Source of the DNA: Eubacteriaceae bacterium
GTDB taxonomy: Bacteria > Bacillota > Clostridia > Eubacteriales > Anaerofustaceae
Assembly (NCBI GenBank): GCA_017613995.1
Contig: JAGACT010000082.1
Location: 1-16,294 of the forward strand
DNA length: 16,294 bases
Direction: 5' to 3'
Made by a program: the position numbers and the translations under genes
Shown here: piece by piece, positions 13,457 to 16,294 of the stretch
How positions within the stretch are numbered: the first letter of the stretch is position 1
Layout: the number at the start of each line of letters is the position of its first letter
Notes under the pieces: model-generated
Databases searched by the model: none
Told to the model about the DNA's origin: nothing
What the model saw: the letters and a program-made list of their open reading frames with translations, nothing else

Positions 13457-14165
13457 CTTCCATCATCCCGTACTTCGTCTTTATCCTCTGAAGCCTCTCC
13501 AGGAGGGGCTTTGAGAACAGGAGCATCGTCATAAAGCAGGCCGAGGCGTGCACCAGGTTCACCGGGATCCCGGCCAGGTACACCGCGGGCATATTTGTCA
13601 CGTCTATCATGTTTGCCATGGTGAAGATGGCGCTGGTATCAAGAAGCGGGCCTATGATAAGGAAAGTGATCGCAAAACCGGTGATGGCCAGCACTATTGG
13701 CTTATGCTCCCCGTTATGTTTCCTGTAAAAGATCAGTCCGAAAAGAAATCCCCCTATGCCGAAGGCGAACATCTGCCACGGGGTCCAGGGACCCTGTCCG
13801 AAGATGAAGTTGCTGGCCAGCACGGATACGGCCCCCGTAAGAAAGCCCGCCTCGGGGCCGAAGGCGACCGCGGTAAGCATTATCACGGCTCCCATGGGCT
13901 TGAAGTGGGGCACCATTATAAAGGCTGCCCTGGAGGCCACGGCAATGGCGCACATGACTGCTATCACCACTATCTCCCTGGCCTGGGGCCGACGGGCCTC
14001 GAACACCATGAAGAAGGGTATCATCGTATAGATCACTATGAGCAGGCCCGCGAGGAGATACCGCTCATTCCCGTTCTTCCAGAAGAACCATATGGTCAGC
14101 GGTATCAGAAGAAGTATGATACCTATGGACGCTATGGTCCTGCCGGGCAGTTTCTTTCTTTCCAT
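13446..14165 (-). CDS. ECF transporter S component (substrate-specific membrane protein)
   Basis: The 239-residue protein is almost entirely membrane-embedded: two N-terminal helices (about 10-28 and 36-55), then a six-helix S-component core from about 64 to 225. AREIVVIAVMCAIAVASRAAF opens the core, and GPWTPWQMFAFGIGGFLFGL (around 124-143) is a distinctive loop-helix seen in ECF S components of the cobalamin-like group. The substrate cannot be read from sequence; cobalamin is one possibility from memory of similar proteins, and a sugar-like compound is another because of the neighbouring isomerase. It shares one base with the isomerase stop (TGATG) and overlaps ecfT. Confidence 0.85.
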   Translation of the reverse strand: MERKKLPGRTIASIGIILLLIPLTIWFFWKNGNERYLLAGLLIVIYTMIPFFMVFEARRPQAREIVVIAVMCAIAVASRAAFIMVPHFKPMGAVIMLTAVAFGPEAGFLTGAVSVLASNFIFGQGPWTPWQMFAFGIGGFLFGLIFYRKHNGEHKPIVLAITGFAITFLIIGPLLDTSAIFTMANMIDVTNMPAVYLAGIPVNLVHASACFMTMLLFSKPLLERLQRIKTKYGMMEDEV

Positions 14166-15007
14166 CAGCTTCTCCCCTCCGCGTATATCTTCATGCAGGC
14201 TTCATACGCATCCCTGAGATAATCCTCCATAGGATAATCGGGATCCGGCACGGAAAGGTCGTCCTCCCCCGTATAGAGGCTGTAGTCTATGGGGTAGCTC
14301 GATTCCAGCATCAGGGAGCCTTCGAAGGACGTACTGTTTATCGCCTCCATGAACATCTTCCAGTTAACAGTGCAGTCATCGCTCATGGGCAGGAAGTGCT
14401 GGTCCTCCTTCCCGTTGTTGTCATGGATGTGAAGGGCGAATACCCTGTCCTTAAAGTCTCTTAAAAGGGAGAAATCGTTCTCCCGTACCGCGTTGTTGTG
14501 TCCAGAATCGAAGCAGAGCCCCACGTATTCGTTGCCGGAAAGATCCCTTATGATGTCAGACGCGGGACAGGTCTTTCCCAGGTTCTCCACAGCCAGCCTG
14601 ACTCCGCTCTCAGCGCAGCAGCCGGCTATACGCTTCATGTTCTCAAGAAGAAGAGGATAGCGGGAAGGATCCGGGGATTCTATCTCGCAGGTATGCATGA
14701 CAAGGGTGCGGATGTTTCCTTCCGCGGCTGTCTTCACGAGGCTGATACAGTTATCCGTAAAGGCTTTCGCCTTAAGGTCGTCCCCCCACAGCACGTCGAT
14801 GCCGAAATAGGGCAGATGAGCGTGCTCCAGGTACAGCCCGAAGCTCTCGCAGATCTCATATTGGGACAGGAGCGGGGCGTCTATCCCCTCCATCTCCTTT
14901 GCCCAGAAAGTTGACACCGTATCGAAGCCGGCGTCCTTTATGGCTCTCAGCCTTTCGGCGAAGCTTCTGGTATATCCGAACCAGGTGTAGGTACCGCATC
15001 CCTTCAT
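14165..15007 (-). CDS. Sugar phosphate isomerase/epimerase-like TIM-barrel protein
   Basis: The 280-residue product matches the AP-endonuclease-2-like TIM barrel used by xylose-isomerase-like enzymes such as sugar 3-epimerases, inosose dehydratase and hydroxypyruvate isomerase. Candidate metal ligands are E141 in LAVENLG, D167 and H170 in CFDSGH, H193 in ALHIHDN and E235 in LMLESSY; EHAHLP (61-66) and VMHTC (103-107) lie on other barrel strands. No signal peptide, so it is cytoplasmic. Its ATG overlaps the EcfA stop by 4 bases and its own stop overlaps the S-component start by one base, so it is firmly embedded in the ECF transporter operon. This suggests that it acts on the imported compound or a derivative. 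The exact reaction cannot be stated. Confidence 0.85.
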   Translation of the reverse strand: MKGCGTYTWFGYTRSFAERLRAIKDAGFDTVSTFWAKEMEGIDAPLLSQYEICESFGLYLEHAHLPYFGIDVLWGDDLKAKAFTDNCISLVKTAAEGNIRTLVMHTCEIESPDPSRYPLLLENMKRIAGCCAESGVRLAVENLGKTCPASDIIRDLSGNEYVGLCFDSGHNNAVRENDFSLLRDFKDRVFALHIHDNNGKEDQHFLPMSDDCTVNWKMFMEAINSTSFEGSLMLESSYPIDYSLYTGEDDLSVPDPDYPMEDYLRDAYEACMKIYAEGRS

Positions 15008-16294
15008 ATCTTCATGTTCTCCTTGTACAGTGTGATAACATCGTCACTGTTGACCGCGTTTCTGAATACGTGCCTGCTCATCCTGTTGGCCGCCGTGGTA
15101 TAGAAGCTGTTCTGAGAGAAGAAGCGGTTCGGTGTGTTGGTGGTCACCACCCCTCCGTCAAAGAACATGCTCACCAGGTCCGCGTACTTCGCGCAGAACT
15201 CTATGTCATGGGACACCATGACCACGGTGACGCCCCTCTTCTTAAGATCATCCAGGATCCCGGCGAAGCGTATCTTGAAAAAGCTGTCCATGCCCTTGGT
15301 GGGTTCGTCGAGAAGAAGAAGCAAGGGCTCCGTAAGCAGCACCTTCGCCAGGGCCGCCCTCTGCTGCTCCCCTCCCGAAAGGTCATAGGGATGGGAGGAA
15401 AGAAGACGCTCTATGTCGCATATCTCGGATACTTCCTTTACCTTTTCATCCTTCTGCTTATCCCCCGCCGGCAGCATCTCGTACAGATCCTCTTTCACGG
15501 TCTTCTTAACGAAGAGGCACTTGGGGTCCTGGGGCAGCATGGAGAGGTTTCCCTTGAAGAGTTCCGATGTCTTATACTTTTTAAGGCTCTTTCCGAACAC
15601 CTTTATGTCCCCCCTGTAGGGGACAAGGGCTGAGGAGATACATCTGAGCAGGGTGGACTTCCCTGTGCCGTTTCCTCCGACTATGGCAAAGAGGCTTCCC
15701 TTCGGAACGCTGAGGGAGACTCCCTTAAGGACGTCCGGCAGGTCCTTTTCGTAGCGGAACCACACCTCCTTCACCTCCAGGGCGGGACCGGCTATCTCAC
15801 CGTCGAAGGGCTCTTCCTCCTTAACAGAGTCGATGGATATCTCCCTGTCTGAGAAAGACTCTGAAAGGAAGGTCCTGCCTTCCCTGACCGTGAGGGGGCA
15901 GTCCCCTTTTCCTCCCACGGCGTAGAAGATCTGTACGGGAGACGGCATGGCTGAAAACATGTCGCTTTCCTTCCTTCTGAGCTCATCCCCTATATCCCGT
16001 GGGGATCCTGTCGTAAGTATCCTTCCTTCCTCCATGACCACCACTCTGTCGGAGGCATGGAGGATATCCTCCAGCCGGTGCTCCGTCATTATGATCGTGG
16101 TGCCCAGCTCCAGGTTTATCTTCCTAACGGTGTTTAGAAAGTCGCTGGCCGCTATCGGGTCCAGCTGGCTCGTGGGTTCGTCCAGTATCAGCACCTTCGG
16201 CTGCATGGCCATGATGGACGCGAGGTTTAATAGCTGCTTCTGTCCTCCGGAAAGCTCGGACACGTCCCTGTGGAACCATCCCTGTATACCGAAG
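15004..16294 (-). CDS. ECF transporter ATPase, two ABC domains fused (5' end outside the window)
   Basis: This energy-coupling ATPase has two ABC domains in one chain, in place of separate EcfA1 and EcfA2. The window contains the end of the first domain: signature SELSGGQKQLLNLASIMAMQ with Walker B LILDEPTSQLDP and switch MTEHRL. A linker follows, and then a full second domain with Walker A GGNGTGKST (about 15652-15678), Q-loop LPQDPK, signature DLSGGEQQRAALAK, Walker B LLLLLDEPTKGMD and switch histidine MVSHD. The reading frame is open to the window edge (FGIQGWFHRDV precedes SELSGG), so the first Walker A lies outside and the GTG near 16263 is internal. It leads, or lies early in, the unit EcfA, isomerase, S, T. 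Confidence 0.93.
   Translation of the reverse strand, partial: FGIQGWFHRDVSELSGGQKQLLNLASIMAMQPKVLILDEPTSQLDPIAASDFLNTVRKINLELGTTIIMTEHRLEDILHASDRVVVMEEGRILTTGSPRDIGDELRRKESDMFSAMPSPVQIFYAVGGKGDCPLTVREGRTFLSESFSDREISIDSVKEEEPFDGEIAGPALEVKEVWFRYEKDLPDVLKGVSLSVPKGSLFAIVGGNGTGKSTLLRCISSALVPYRGDIKVFGKSLKKYKTSELFKGNLSMLPQDPKCLFVKKTVKEDLYEMLPAGDKQKDEKVKEVSEICDIERLLSSHPYDLSGGEQQRAALAKVLLTEPLLLLLDEPTKGMDSFFKIRFAGILDDLKKRGVTVVMVSHDIEFCAKYADLVSMFFDGGVVTTNTPNRFFSQNSFYTTAANRMSRHVFRNAVNSDDVITLYKENMKI

Noticed and set aside
13548..14222. 224-residue plus-strand frame opposite the ECF S component
   Set aside because: Rich in His, Gly and Tyr, with no domain and no ribosome binding site; it is the antisense of a membrane protein gene.
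16255..16263. GTG near 16263 as the true start of the ABC ATPase
   Set aside because: The frame is open to the window edge and this codon lies just before the ABC signature, well inside the first ATPase domain.
1..16294. CRISPR array
   Set aside because: No set of regularly spaced identical repeats with spacers is present; the only phased repeats are three short 23-bp-spaced copies at a promoter.

Overview
The window is bacterial and looks like a Clostridia-type Bacillota chromosome. Support for this comes from split secD and secF genes, tRNA genes that encode their own CCA, AGGAGG-type ribosome binding sites, textbook sigma-A promoters, an ECF-type vitamin transporter and a bactofilin. The outer parts (about 1-7640 and 12560-16294) are tightly packed, visibly GC-richer genes on the minus strand. 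The middle (about 8200-12500) is AT-richer, mostly plus strand, and carries toxin-antitoxin-type genes and gene debris. I cannot name the genus.

Left core, all minus strand. secD-secF (2172 to 28) encode the auxiliary membrane subunits of the Sec translocon. Next to them lie a 3' remnant of a hipA-family toxin gene (2464-2772), a near-perfect 38-nt palindrome and tRNA-Leu(GAG) with its own promoter and terminator. Beyond these, a membrane-anchored M23 peptidase gene overlaps a bactofilin gene by 4 bp. Then comes a three-gene unit read E1-alpha, E1-beta, asd, joined by 4-bp start/stop overlaps: a thiamine-diphosphate 2-oxoacid dehydrogenase heterodimer plus aspartate-semialdehyde dehydrogenase, with no E2 or E3 gene in view.

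Boundary. Two promoters read rightwards into a 51-residue single-pass membrane protein and tRNA-Thr(CGT), which ends in a strong terminator.

Accessory middle, plus strand. In order: an AAA/DUF4143 ATPase with three 23-bp-spaced repeats over its promoter; an intact MntA-HepT (MNT-HEPN) toxin-antitoxin pair; a stranded copy of the ecfT 3' end; an HTH protein followed by a truncated AbiEii-like nucleotidyltransferase; half of the palindrome seen at the hipA remnant; and an intact RelB/DinJ-YafQ pair.

Right core, minus strand. A tightly overlapping unit reads EcfA (double ABC ATPase, cut by the window edge), a TIM-barrel sugar isomerase/epimerase, an ECF S component and EcfT. Together they make a complete ECF importer with an unexpected enzyme inside the operon.

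The two most notable structural observations are the following. First, the last ~40 codons of ecfT occur twice in the same orientation, about 1.9 kb apart, flanking a small toxin-antitoxin cargo. Second, an exact 19-bp repeat, which resembles an IS200/IS605-type end hairpin, sits beside two separate broken toxin genes about 9 kb apart.
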